This document shows positions 1-8,597 of a stretch of DNA of 64,000 nt, piece by piece. The position numbers and the translations under genes are program-made. The stretch's first letter is position 1; every line of letters begins with the position of its first letter. The stretch spans positions 1-64,000 of the forward strand of contig CABUPJ010000015.1 of NCBI GenBank assembly GCA_902493335.1, given 5' to 3'. The notes under the pieces were generated by a model that ran no database searches, was not told where the DNA came from, and saw only the letters and a list, made by a program, of their open reading frames with translations. The stretch comes from an uncultured Porphyromonadaceae bacterium (GTDB lineage: Bacteria; Bacteroidota; Bacteroidia; Bacteroidales; Muribaculaceae).

Positions 1-468
1 AAGCGCCTCGGCCTACGCGGCTATCAGTAAAATCATCGCCTTGCAGGCGATATGGACCAAGGGCTTCAATCCATGGAACCAACCGTATGGAACTACGGCT
101 GAAGCCGTAGTTCCATACGGCCTCGAGCTCGAGGCCGGCACATTAATAGCTTAGGTTGATGGACGCCGGTTGTAGGCCTCGCTGAAGCTCGGGGCCAGGA
201 CAATAATTTTAGCGCCTGAGAGGTGGGTAAGGTCAATAAGGTCATTAAAGTTGGGCAGCGTTGGGAGGGAAAACTGTGCTGGGATGGTAATTTCAGCCGC
301 TTTGGCGGCGGCAGTTCGTTAGGCCCGTGCAAGGGACGCATTTATGCGGCCTGCAGCGCGGGTCTTAGGGATTCGGAGCTATTGGAACCGCGTTAGCGGT
401 GGCACACCTCCCCGCCGACGATTTTGCTTCAATCAGCGGCCTGCTACTAAATTGAAAAAGCGGCGCGA
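1..468. repeat. Hairpin-rich noncoding region
   Basis: No convincing gene is visible. The stretch is dominated by inverted repeats: an ATCGCC/GGCGAT hairpin at 35-51, a perfect 17-bp stem with a TGAA loop at 83-120, directly followed by the perfect 14-bp palindrome CCTCGAGCTCGAGG at 121-134, and a CGCA-TTTA-TGCG hairpin at 337-348. Degenerate 9-bp direct repeats (AAGGTCAAT, AAGGTCATT, then a weaker copy) lie at 229-255. It lies downstream of the efflux operon, which reads leftward. It may be a palindromic repeat island or decayed DNA. Confidence 0.6.
83..134. repeat. Perfect 17-bp inverted repeat plus adjacent 14-bp palindrome
   Basis: Positions 83-99 and 104-120 are exact reverse complements around a TGAA loop. 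The next 14 bases (121-134) are a self-complementary palindrome. There is no T tract on either side, so a simple intrinsic terminator is not indicated. Confidence 0.85.
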
Positions 469-1881
469 TTAGTCCCTGAGGTTGCCGGGGGTCCAGCCGC
501 CGCCGAGGGCTTTGTAGAGGTTGACGATGGCGAGGTAGCGGTCGCGGACGGCGTTGGTGACGCCGATGCGGGCGTCGAAATAACGGCGCTGGGCGTCGAG
601 AACGTCAATGTAGTTAAGCGTACCTCCCTGATACTGGACTGTGGCAAGCTTCACATATTTAAGGGCGGCGTCGCGGAGGGCGCCTTTGAGTTCGGCGGCC
701 TCTCGTGTCTTGTTGAAAGCGACGACAGCGTCGTGGACTTCCTTGAAGGCTTTAAGAACGGTCTGCTCGTAGGCCAGACGTGCCTGCTCACATGCGGCGA
801 CCGATGCCTGCCAACGGCGTTTGCGGCGGCCGAAATCAAAGATTGTGCCGCCGATATTTCCCATGACGTATGAGAACGGTGACTGGAAGAGATGGGGGAC
901 GTCGTCATTCTCCCATCCGCCGGTCAAACCGATGCGCAGCGACGGGAAACGGTCAGACCATGCAACACCGACTTTTGCGGCGGCGGCTTTGAGCCGCTGG
1001 GCGGCAGCACGGATGTCGGGTCGCCGCTGCAGCAAGGTCGCGGGCAGTCCGACGGGAAGTTTCTCGGGCATCGTACGGTCAAGCATGAGGGTGCCGCGCT
1101 CGAACACCGCTTCGGGGAAACGGCCCGTGAGGAGGTTGATGGCCGTGCGCGCTGCCTCGATGCGGCTCTCGAGAGCCGGCACGAGCGAGGCTGTCGAGGC
1201 ATATTCGACGAGTGCCTGCTGATAGACTGTCTCTGATGTCAGTCCGCCTTCATAACGCAGCTTGGCCATTGCGACAGACTCCTTGCGTGTCTCGAGGGTG
1301 TGCCTCACGACGGTGAGTTCGGTGTCGAGAGCTATGAGATTGAAATATGCGGTGGCTACTTCGGCGACGAGGGTCATCTCCATTGCGCGGCAGTCTTCGA
1401 CCGAAGCGGCATATTCTGCGCCGGCCTGACGCCGCGCCGCCGATAGACCGCCCCAAAGATCGATCTCCCAGCCCAATGTGGCCTTGAAATCGTATTCGGG
1501 ATCTTTTTTAAAAGCCTCGTCGTGATAATCGTTGGTCTCGTAAGAGCCGCCGACAACGCCGGTGACGGTCGGCAGCATGTTGAGTTTCTGCACGCCGTAG
1601 AGACGACGCAGTTCCTCGACCTTGGAGGCCGCCGAAAGCATATCGCGGTTGTTTTCGAGAGTGAGGCGTATGAGCTTGCAGAGGGCCGAGTCGGTATAGA
1701 AAGCATACCACTGACGGTCGGCAATGGTCAGCGAGTCGTCGGCGCCGGCGACAAGACTCCCGGGGATGACGAGCCGCGGTTTTTCCACATCCTGCGTTAC
1801 TGAACATGAGACTGCCATCACAGCCGCCCAGGCGCCGAGGAGGGCGATGACAAAGGTTTTATGACTGAAGAGACTTTTCAT
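469..1881 (-). CDS. Outer-membrane efflux lipoprotein, TolC/OprM (NodT) family
   Basis: This is the outer-membrane channel of an RND efflux pump. It has 470 residues, the usual length for the NodT branch. The N-terminus is a lipoprotein signal with Cys near residue 26 (context AVSC-S), so the mature protein should be lipid-anchored. Two outer-membrane-efflux repeats follow, with the conserved central sequence LPVGLPATLLQRRPDIRAA, typical of the family. It is the last gene of the pump operon: its start overlaps the end of the inner-membrane pump gene by 23 bp, which implies coupled translation. The substrate cannot be read from the sequence. Confidence 0.95.
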   Translation of the reverse strand: MKSLFSHKTFVIALLGAWAAVMAVSCSVTQDVEKPRLVIPGSLVAGADDSLTIADRQWYAFYTDSALCKLIRLTLENNRDMLSAASKVEELRRLYGVQKLNMLPTVTGVVGGSYETNDYHDEAFKKDPEYDFKATLGWEIDLWGGLSAARRQAGAEYAASVEDCRAMEMTLVAEVATAYFNLIALDTELTVVRHTLETRKESVAMAKLRYEGGLTSETVYQQALVEYASTASLVPALESRIEAARTAINLLTGRFPEAVFERGTLMLDRTMPEKLPVGLPATLLQRRPDIRAAAQRLKAAAAKVGVAWSDRFPSLRIGLTGGWENDDVPHLFQSPFSYVMGNIGGTIFDFGRRKRRWQASVAACEQARLAYEQTVLKAFKEVHDAVVAFNKTREAAELKGALRDAALKYVKLATVQYQGGTLNYIDVLDAQRRYFDARIGVTNAVRDRYLAIVNLYKALGGGWTPGNLRD

Positions 1882-4800
1882 TTTTCTTAGCTTTGATTCT
1901 TGCTTTTGCTTTAAAAACAGCGTCGAAGAAGAAGGGTACGAATACGATGCCGACGGTCACGGCGACAAGCATGCCGAAGAACACGCCGGTGCCGATATCG
2001 CGGCTTGCCGCCGACCCCGGGCCTGAGGCGAAGACCATGGGCAGAAGGCCGAGCATGAATGCGAGCGAGGTCATGACGATAGGTCTGAAGCGCAGGCCGG
2101 CGGCCTCGACAGCGGCTTTGCGCGGCGAAAGGCCGCGTTCGACGCCTTCTTTTGCAAACTCGACGATGAGGATGGCGTTTTTAGCCACAAGGCCGACAAG
2201 CATCACAAGACCGATCTGGAAATAAATGTTGTTCTCGAGACCGCAGATGAATATGCCGAGATATGCGCCGACGCCTGCTATAGGCAGCGAGAGTATAACC
2301 GCCAGGGGCACAGCCCAGCTCTCGTAGAGCGCGGCCAGGAAGAGGAAAACAAATATGAACGCCAGGCCGAGAACAAGGCCGGTGTTGCCCGACTCGTGTT
2401 TCTGCTGATAGGAAAGGCCGCTCCACTCGACGCCGATGTTGTCGGGAAGATGTTCGGCGGCGATGCGGCTGAGGGCGTCCATTGCCTGACCGGTGCTGTA
2501 GCCCTGCGCCGCCTCACCCGAGATGGTGGCGCTGTTGAACATATTGAAGCGTTTGATAGTGCCCGGACCGGTAGTGTAATATGTCGTGCCGAGCGATGTG
2601 ACGGGTATCATGGCGCCCCCGGTTCCGCGGACAAAGAAGAGGTTGAGGTCGTCACGGGTGCCACGGTAGGGAGATTCGGCCTGGATATAGACGCGATAGA
2701 TGCGGTTGAACATATTGAAGTCATTGACATATATCGAGCCTGTAAAGGCTTTCATCGTCGAGAAGATGTCGCTCAGGGGCACACCCTGCATCTGGGCTTT
2801 GTCGCGGTCGACATCATAGTAAAGCTGAGGTATATCGGCCTGCATCGACGACGAGAGGTCGCTGAACTCGGGACAGCGGGCGGCATAGGCCCTTAGGGTG
2901 TCGACGGCCGCCTGAAGGTCGGCATAGGTCGCGTCGCCGCGGGCCTCGAGAACCATCTCGAAACCGCCGGATGTGCCGAGACCGGGGATAATCGGCGGAG
3001 TGAAGATGTAGACGCTGCTCTCGGGATAGCGTGACAGCTCGGAGCGAATACGTTCGCGCACCTCGGTTATGTCTGACGACGAGCGCTCGTTCCATGGCTT
3101 GAGAATGACCGTCAGACTGCTGTGGGCCTGATTGGTGCCTACGCGGGGCGACGAACCTGTGACATTAAGGACGTGGTCGATGTCGGGATCAGACATCAGA
3201 TAGGCCATTGCGCGCTCGGTCACCTCGCGCGTCCTGGCGATAGTGGCACCCTCGGGCAGCTCGATTTCGACGGTGAAATAGCCCTGGTCTTCAGGCGACA
3301 TGAAGCTCTGAGGCGTATAGCGGTTCATCAGCCATATGAAGACGAGAGCCATGCCGAAAGCCACATACATGCGCCGCGAGTGGCCGATGGCCGAGACCAC
3401 ACGGCCGCAATAGAAACGGTTGCCTTTGGCGAGCCACAGGTTTATAAGTCTGAAAATCTTTGCCTTTTTATGTCCGCTGTCGGGGCGCAGAAGCATCGAG
3501 CACATGACGGGCGACAGAGTAAGCGCCACGACGGTCGAAATGATGACCGAGACCGCGATGGTGATTGTAAACTGGCGGTAGAGCTGTCCGGTGATGCCGG
3601 GCAGAAAGCTCACGGGCACGAAGACGGCGCAGAGCACCAGCGACATGGCGATGAGCGCGCTGCCGAGGTTTTCCATGGCGCGTCGCGTGGCCTCTTTGGG
3701 ACCGACACGGTCCTGATGCATGATGCGGTCGACATTCTCGACCACGACAATGGCGTCGTCGACGACAATGCCGATTGCGAGAATCAGACCGAGGAGGGTA
3801 AGCATATTGAGGGAGAAGCCGAAGACGAGCATCACGCCGAAGGTGCCGATAAGCGATATGGGCACGGCGATGATCGGGATGAGCGTGGCGCGCCAGTTCT
3901 GCAACGACAGGAACACGACGAGTATCACGAGGACAAGAGCCTCGAAAAAGGTGCGGTAGACATGGTGTATCGACTCAGAGATATAAGTCGTCATGTCGAA
4001 CGGTATCTGATAGCTTATGCCGTCGGGAAACGAGCGGCTGATCTCTTCCATCTGCTTCTTGACGGCGTCGGCGACCTCCATGGCGTTGGCGCCGGGAAGC
4101 ATCGTGATGTTGATGACAGCCGCATTACCGCCGTTGATGCCGCTCTCTGTCGAATATGACGAGGCTTCGAGCGACACACGGGCCACATCTTTCATTCTTA
4201 TTAGCGAACCGTCATTGTTGGCACGGATGACGATATCCTCAAACTCGCTGACCGACGACAGACGTCCGCGTGCGACGATGGGCACCGTGAGATCGACGTC
4301 GTCGATAGGCGCCTGGCCGAGAACGCCGGCGGCAGATTCGCGGTTCTGATCCTTGAGGGCGTTCTGGAGGTCTTTGACGGTCAGGCCGAGGTCGGCCAGC
4401 TTGGCCGGGTCGACCCACAGCTGCATGGCGTAATAGCGGCTGCCGACATTCGAGACGCTGCCGACGCCCGGGACACGTCTGATAAGGTCGACGACATTGA
4501 GGGTAGCATAGTTGCTCAGATATATCTCGTCATACTTGGGATCGTCAGACAGGACTGTAATCGTCATCAGACGGTTGGCAGTCTCTTTCTCGACCGTGAT
4601 GCCGTTCTGGACGACTTCGGCGGGAAGGCGGCTTTCGGCCTTCTTGACGCGGTTCTGGATGTCGACGGCGGCGAGTTCGGGGTCGGTGTCGATATCGAAG
4701 GTGACAAGCGCCGTGAAACCGCCGGCATTGGAGCTGGTAGAGCTCATGTAGATCATGCCGGGGGTGCCGTTTAGCTCCTGCTCGATCGGCGTCGCCACGG

Positions 4801-4981
4801 CCTGGGTCACTGTCAGGGCGTCGGCACCCGGATAGGAGGCGGCGACGCGCACGACAGGCGGCACGATGCGCGGATACTGGTCGATGGGCAGCAGCGCCAG
4901 ACCTATCGCACCGACAATGACGATGACAATAGATATTACTATTGAAAAGACCGGATGGTCAAGAAAAAAATTTCGCTTCAT
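1859..4981 (-). CDS. RND multidrug efflux transporter, AcrB/HAE1 family
   Basis: This is the proton-driven inner-membrane pump of the tripartite system. At 1040 residues it is full length for HAE1 proteins. Visible hallmarks are the N-terminal helix followed by DQYPRIVPPVV, the transmembrane-4 proton-relay pair D408-D409 in GIVVDDAIVVVEN, and the transmembrane-10 lysine in LVGLVAKNAILIVEF. Two large periplasmic loops separate the helix bundles. It overlaps the adaptor gene by 4 bp (ATGA) and the channel gene by 23 bp, so the three are one operon. Family members export hydrophobic drugs, bile salts or detergents; the actual substrate is unknown. Confidence 0.97.
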   Translation of the reverse strand: MKRNFFLDHPVFSIVISIVIVIVGAIGLALLPIDQYPRIVPPVVRVAASYPGADALTVTQAVATPIEQELNGTPGMIYMSSTSSNAGGFTALVTFDIDTDPELAAVDIQNRVKKAESRLPAEVVQNGITVEKETANRLMTITVLSDDPKYDEIYLSNYATLNVVDLIRRVPGVGSVSNVGSRYYAMQLWVDPAKLADLGLTVKDLQNALKDQNRESAAGVLGQAPIDDVDLTVPIVARGRLSSVSEFEDIVIRANNDGSLIRMKDVARVSLEASSYSTESGINGGNAAVINITMLPGANAMEVADAVKKQMEEISRSFPDGISYQIPFDMTTYISESIHHVYRTFFEALVLVILVVFLSLQNWRATLIPIIAVPISLIGTFGVMLVFGFSLNMLTLLGLILAIGIVVDDAIVVVENVDRIMHQDRVGPKEATRRAMENLGSALIAMSLVLCAVFVPVSFLPGITGQLYRQFTITIAVSVIISTVVALTLSPVMCSMLLRPDSGHKKAKIFRLINLWLAKGNRFYCGRVVSAIGHSRRMYVAFGMALVFIWLMNRYTPQSFMSPEDQGYFTVEIELPEGATIARTREVTERAMAYLMSDPDIDHVLNVTGSSPRVGTNQAHSSLTVILKPWNERSSSDITEVRERIRSELSRYPESSVYIFTPPIIPGLGTSGGFEMVLEARGDATYADLQAAVDTLRAYAARCPEFSDLSSSMQADIPQLYYDVDRDKAQMQGVPLSDIFSTMKAFTGSIYVNDFNMFNRIYRVYIQAESPYRGTRDDLNLFFVRGTGGAMIPVTSLGTTYYTTGPGTIKRFNMFNSATISGEAAQGYSTGQAMDALSRIAAEHLPDNIGVEWSGLSYQQKHESGNTGLVLGLAFIFVFLFLAALYESWAVPLAVILSLPIAGVGAYLGIFICGLENNIYFQIGLVMLVGLVAKNAILIVEFAKEGVERGLSPRKAAVEAAGLRFRPIVMTSLAFMLGLLPMVFASGPGSAASRDIGTGVFFGMLVAVTVGIVFVPFFFDAVFKAKARIKAKKNEKSLQS

Positions 4982-6186
4982 CGTTCTGTGACAGTTGAGT
5001 CGTTAGCCTCTTTTCTTTCTATCATCGCGAGCGGCTCGGGGTCGACCTTCATGCCGTGCTTGAGTTTATGATAACCCTCGACAACGATGTTCTCGCCGCC
5101 GGCAAGTCCGCGCTCGACGATGATATTGTTGCCGGTCTCCGGGCCGGTCTCGACAAAGCGTTTCTCGACAATGCTGTCGGGCTTGACGACAAAAATATAT
5201 GCCCCGCCCTTCTCTATCACAAGAGCCTTGGAGGGAACCGTGACGGCGTCGTGACGGACGTCGAGAAGCACCTTGACTTTTGTGAACTCGCCGGGAAGCA
5301 GCACGCGGTCGGGATTGGGCATCTCGGCGCGCACCGAGAATGTTCCTGTCTTGGGGTCGACCTGGGGGTCGGCGAAATCGACCGGGCCGCGGTAGGGATA
5401 CTCGGTGCCGTCGGCAAGGGTGACCGTGACATATGGCTGCCACTGGCGCGACGAGTCCTGCTGGCCGATGTTCACGTTGCGGGATTTACTCTTGAGATAG
5501 TCGAGCGCCGTCATCGAGAAATCGACCTTGACGGTATCGCTCTTGACAACGGTGGCGAGCAGAGAGTTGCCCGACGGGCCGACCAGTGTGCCTATGTCGG
5601 CGCTGCGCTCGGAGATATAGCCCGAAATAGGCGACTGCACGGCCGTATAGCTGAGTGTCAGTTCGGCCTGGGTCAGATCGGCCTCGCTGACGATGACCTC
5701 GGCCGTAGCGCTCTCGTAGGCCGCCACGGCGTTGTCAAGATCAAGCTGCGAGGCGGCATTCTGGGCGTAGAGCGGACGGATGCGGTTGAGGTCGCGCTCG
5801 GCTTTCTGAGCCACGGCACGGGCTTTGTTGAGCTGAGCTTTGGCTTTCTGGACTCTCGCACGGTATAGCGTGGGGTCAATGATAAAAAGCGTCTGCCCTT
5901 TCCTTATATATGTGCCTTCGGCAAAAAGCATGGACTCGAGATAGCCCTCGACACGGGCACGCACCTCGACAAACTGCTGGGCGCGGATGCGACCGACATA
6001 TTCGCCGTAGATATTTACCTCGCTCGTGGTGACGGGCTCGACACCCACAACAGGAAGTACTTCGCTGTGAGGTCTGGGCTTGATCATGAAATATAATCCT
6101 ATGCCGAGCGCTATCGCAACTATGGCGACAGCTACCCAAAACACCGGCCTCTTTATCAAATTTGGCAGTCTGACGTATTTTTTCAT
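4978..6186 (-). CDS. RND efflux periplasmic adaptor (membrane fusion protein)
   Basis: This is the AcrA-type adaptor linking pump and channel. It has 402 residues. Residues about 12-35 form one hydrophobic N-terminal helix with no lipobox, so it is anchored by a membrane segment and not by lipid. Then come a lipoyl/barrel-sandwich half (RVEGYLESMLFAEGTYIRKG), an alpha-helical hairpin rich in Ala, Gln and Arg, the second lipoyl half (SPISGYISERSADIGTLV) and beta-barrel and membrane-proximal domains. It is the first gene of the operon. A well-formed promoter lies about 100 bp upstream. No repressor gene is adjacent. Confidence 0.96.
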   Translation of the reverse strand: MKKYVRLPNLIKRPVFWVAVAIVAIALGIGLYFMIKPRPHSEVLPVVGVEPVTTSEVNIYGEYVGRIRAQQFVEVRARVEGYLESMLFAEGTYIRKGQTLFIIDPTLYRARVQKAKAQLNKARAVAQKAERDLNRIRPLYAQNAASQLDLDNAVAAYESATAEVIVSEADLTQAELTLSYTAVQSPISGYISERSADIGTLVGPSGNSLLATVVKSDTVKVDFSMTALDYLKSKSRNVNIGQQDSSRQWQPYVTVTLADGTEYPYRGPVDFADPQVDPKTGTFSVRAEMPNPDRVLLPGEFTKVKVLLDVRHDAVTVPSKALVIEKGGAYIFVVKPDSIVEKRFVETGPETGNNIIVERGLAGGENIVVEGYHKLKHGMKVDPEPLAMIERKEANDSTVTER

Positions 6187-6284
6187 TGCACTTTAATTAT
6201 ATAATCTGACTGATGAATATTCTTAGATTGTAAAAATATAACCATTGTCGATGTGAAAAAGTTTCTACCGTTTATTTTCCAATA

Positions 6285-6316
6285 CAAAATTACATTGTCG
6301 CAAGGTCACTGACAAA
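6285..6316 (-). promoter_or_regulatory. Bacteroidota promoter for the efflux operon
   Basis: Read on the minus strand: -33 TTTG (6313-6316), a 20-bp spacer, then -7 TAATTTTG (6285-6292). This matches the TTTG-N19-21-TAnnTTTG consensus exactly and leaves a leader of about 95 nt. Confidence 0.75.
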
Positions 6317-6452
6317 AGTATGTCAATAAACTTCATAATTATGGCAATGTATGTCATGTAGAGGAAACGGACGGAGGGATATTATCCATACGTCGGCAAG
6401 CCGATTTAACGAATATTAAACAATTATCTGACTCTTTATCATAAAAAACCGA

Positions 6453-6460
6453 TAACTTTG
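6453..6460 (+). promoter_or_regulatory. greA -7 promoter box
   Basis: TAACTTTG matches TAnnTTTG exactly. I see no good -33 box. Its position means the in-frame ATG at 6458 cannot be the translation start, which favours 6572. Confidence 0.6.
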
Positions 6461-6497
6461 CGTCAGAAATTGTTTATAAAACTTGAACGGGGACTCA

Positions 6498-6534
6498 GCC
6501 GCCTGGCGGCCGGGTTTCTTTATTTTTTATTTTT
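6498..6534 (+). promoter_or_regulatory. Leader hairpin with T-rich tail upstream of greA
   Basis: GCCGC-CTG-GCGGC (6498-6510) is followed by a long T-rich run (about 6514-6534), all inside the greA 5' leader. The layout resembles a weak intrinsic terminator or attenuator. Function is inferred only from the shape. Confidence 0.4.
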
Positions 6535-6571
6535 AAATCAACCAAACTGCCAAGAAAAAAACATCACTATT

Positions 6572-7042
6572 ATGGGAATCACCTACATGACCAAAGAAGG
6601 TTATAAGAAGAAAATGGAAGAAATCGCTTATCTCGAAAACGTTAAGCGACCCGAAATATCACGTGCGATAGCCGAGGCCCGCGATAAAGGCGACCTCTCG
6701 GAGAACGCCGAATATGACGCAGCAAAAGAGGCCCAGGGCATGCTCGAAATGAAGATTTCGCAGCTCAAAGACCTGGTGGCCCAGGCCCGCATCATTGACG
6801 AAAGCAAGCTCAACAACGACGAGGTGCAGATACTCAACCGCGTCAAGATCAAAAATGTCGCCAACGGCATGGTGATGGAGTATACCATCGTGGCCGACTC
6901 CGAGGCCGACCTCAAAGCAAAGAAAATCGCATCGTCGACCCCCATCGCACAGGGTCTTCTCGGTCACAAGCTCGGCGAGATTGTCGAGATCAAAGTGCCG
7001 TCGGGTCTGATGAAATTTGAAATCGTCGAAATCTCGTTCTGA
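6572..7042 (+). CDS. greA: Transcription elongation factor GreA
   Basis: GreA rescues arrested RNA polymerase by stimulating cleavage of backtracked RNA. The product has 156 residues with the family layout: an N-terminal coiled coil carrying the tip acidic motif in DKGDLSENAEYDAAKEAQ, then an FKBP-like C-terminal domain with SSTPIAQGLLGHKLGE. I chose the ATG at 6572 because the upstream in-frame ATG at 6458 lies inside the promoter and the extra 38 residues resemble no GreA. It is 2 bp upstream of the HIT gene, so the two are probably cotranscribed. Confidence 0.96.
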   Translation: MGITYMTKEGYKKKMEEIAYLENVKRPEISRAIAEARDKGDLSENAEYDAAKEAQGMLEMKISQLKDLVAQARIIDESKLNNDEVQILNRVKIKNVANGMVMEYTIVADSEADLKAKKIASSTPIAQGLLGHKLGEIVEIKVPSGLMKFEIVEISF

Positions 7043-7044
7043 CA

Positions 7045-7443
7045 ATGGCAACAATATTCTCACGCATAGCCGCCGGCGAGATACCGTCGTATAAAATCGC
7101 CGAAGACGACCGTCACTTCGCCTTTCTCGATATCAATCCCGTCGCTCCGGGTCACACTCTCGTCATACCCAAACAGGAGACCGACTATATCTTCGACCTG
7201 AATGACGACGACTATGCGTCGCTGCAGCTCTTCGCCAAACGCGTGGCCGAGGCGATGCGCCGCGCTATGCCCTGCAAGCGCATCGGTGTCGCCGTCATGG
7301 GCCTCGAGGTGCCTCACGCCCATATCCACCTCATTCCCATCAACGCCGAGAGCGACATGAACTTCTTCAAGGAGAAACTGTCGCTGCCGGCCGACGAGAT
7401 GGCCTCGATCGCCTCACGCATAGCCGACGAATTCAAAAAGTAA
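7045..7443 (+). CDS. HIT-family (histidine triad) nucleotide hydrolase
   Basis: Small HINT/Fhit-type protein of 132 residues. The histidine triad is at H91-A-H93-I-H95 in the VPHAHIHLIPI motif, and the N-terminal FSRIAAGEIPSYKI is typical of bacterial HIT proteins. Members hydrolyse adenosine phosphoramidates or dinucleoside polyphosphates in the cytoplasm; the true substrate is not known from sequence. It starts 2 bp after greA and ends 14 bp before the next gene, which suggests a three-gene transcript. Confidence 0.93.
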   Translation: MATIFSRIAAGEIPSYKIAEDDRHFAFLDINPVAPGHTLVIPKQETDYIFDLNDDDYASLQLFAKRVAEAMRRAMPCKRIGVAVMGLEVPHAHIHLIPINAESDMNFFKEKLSLPADEMASIASRIADEFKK

Positions 7444-7457
7444 TAACCTCTACCCCT

Positions 7458-8549
7458 ATGAATAAAAAACTGATATCAATAGCCCTCACATCGCTGGCAC
7501 TCATCGCCGGCGCCTGTTCGGGCGAAAAGGGCTGGACTGTCGACGGCGTCGTCGAAGGCGGCGAAGGTCTCAGACTCGCGCTCGAAGGCTTCAACAACAG
7601 CCGCTGGTATGTCATCGACTCGATAAGCGTCGCCTCGAACGAGACATTCGCCTACCACTCGGCCAAACCGGCGCCCTACCCCGAGATTCTGCGCCTGACC
7701 CTAGACGGCAACAGCATCTACTTTCCCGTCGACTCAGTCTCGACTGTAACCATCAATACCAGAGCCGATAATTTTGCCGGCGCATACAGACTGCAAGGCA
7801 ATGGCGAGACCGCCGGATTCATGCGGGTAGACTCGCTCATCGCTGTCTCGCCGCGCGGCGAAGCCCGCGCCGACTCGCTGCTCAAGCGTCAGCTCTCGCA
7901 GATGGTCGTCGATCCCGAAGGCGGACTGATGACAGCCTACTACATCGTCAACAAGCGCATCGACGGCAAGCCCCTCTTCTCGGCCGACAACAACCGCGAC
8001 CTGGCGGTCATCGGCGCACTCGCCCAGCGTTTCAGCACCGAACGTCCCGACGACCCGCGCGCCAAGATTCTTGCCGACATGTTTATCTCTGCCAAATCGG
8101 CAAGACTGCCCCGCGTAGAATCGACGGTAGATGTCTTCGAGATCAATCTCCCCGCCGAAATCAGCGGCTATGACGCCAAGGGCACCAGACACAGCCTCAG
8201 CGAGACCGTAGCCAAAGGCAAAGTCACCCTGCTGAGCTTCACGACCTACTCGGCCGAAATGTCACCGGCATATAACGTCATCCTCGCCGGCCTTTACGAT
8301 AAATATAAAGACGCGGGCATCGAGATTTTCCAGATAGCCTATGACCCAGACGAAGTGGCATGGAAGCAGACCGCAGTCAACCTGCCGTGGATTTCAATCT
8401 GGAACTCGCCCAACGACGGCGTCGAATCGCTGATGAAATATAACGTCGGCGGATTCCCCGTCACCTATATCATCGACCGGGCAGGAGACATCCGCCAGCG
8501 TGTCGACAACCCCGAGGAACTCGCCAAGGCCGTGGCAAAATATATTTGA
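7458..8549 (+). CDS. DUF4369/thioredoxin-fold lipoprotein lacking the CXXC site
   Basis: Lipoprotein of 363 residues with a signal peptide ending in AGAC-S (lipobox Cys at residue 20). The N-terminal domain resembles DUF4369 of Bacteroidota thiol-disulfide lipoproteins. The C-terminal 120 residues have the thioredoxin/AhpC fold: strand VTLLSF, helix, the later cis-proline region GGFPVTYIID and a final helix. Where relatives carry WCGPC, this protein reads TTYSAEMSP near residue 265, so both catalytic cysteines are absent. It is therefore unlikely to be an oxidoreductase and may be a binding or scaffold protein. It is probably periplasm-facing. Confidence 0.8.
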   Translation: MNKKLISIALTSLALIAGACSGEKGWTVDGVVEGGEGLRLALEGFNNSRWYVIDSISVASNETFAYHSAKPAPYPEILRLTLDGNSIYFPVDSVSTVTINTRADNFAGAYRLQGNGETAGFMRVDSLIAVSPRGEARADSLLKRQLSQMVVDPEGGLMTAYYIVNKRIDGKPLFSADNNRDLAVIGALAQRFSTERPDDPRAKILADMFISAKSARLPRVESTVDVFEINLPAEISGYDAKGTRHSLSETVAKGKVTLLSFTTYSAEMSPAYNVILAGLYDKYKDAGIEIFQIAYDPDEVAWKQTAVNLPWISIWNSPNDGVESLMKYNVGGFPVTYIIDRAGDIRQRVDNPEELAKAVAKYI

Positions 8550-8597
8550 AATATACATAGTTAGTTAAAAAGATAATATACACCCAGTTTACAGGTT

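Larger units (their letters stand above)
6187..6571. other. Divergent intergenic region between efflux operon and greA
   Basis: AT-rich spacer of 385 bp holding the efflux promoter (minus), the greA -7 box (plus) and the greA leader hairpin. I see no other gene or operator-like palindrome. Confidence 0.6.

Noticed and set aside
93..341. Minus-strand 82-codon frame
   Set aside because: It runs through the perfect palindromes and tandem repeats and has a low-complexity Leu/Pro/Ser-rich product with no start signals; it is likely noncoding.
6458..6571. Upstream ATG for greA adding 38 residues
   Set aside because: The codon overlaps the TAACTTTG promoter box, and the extension resembles no GreA protein.
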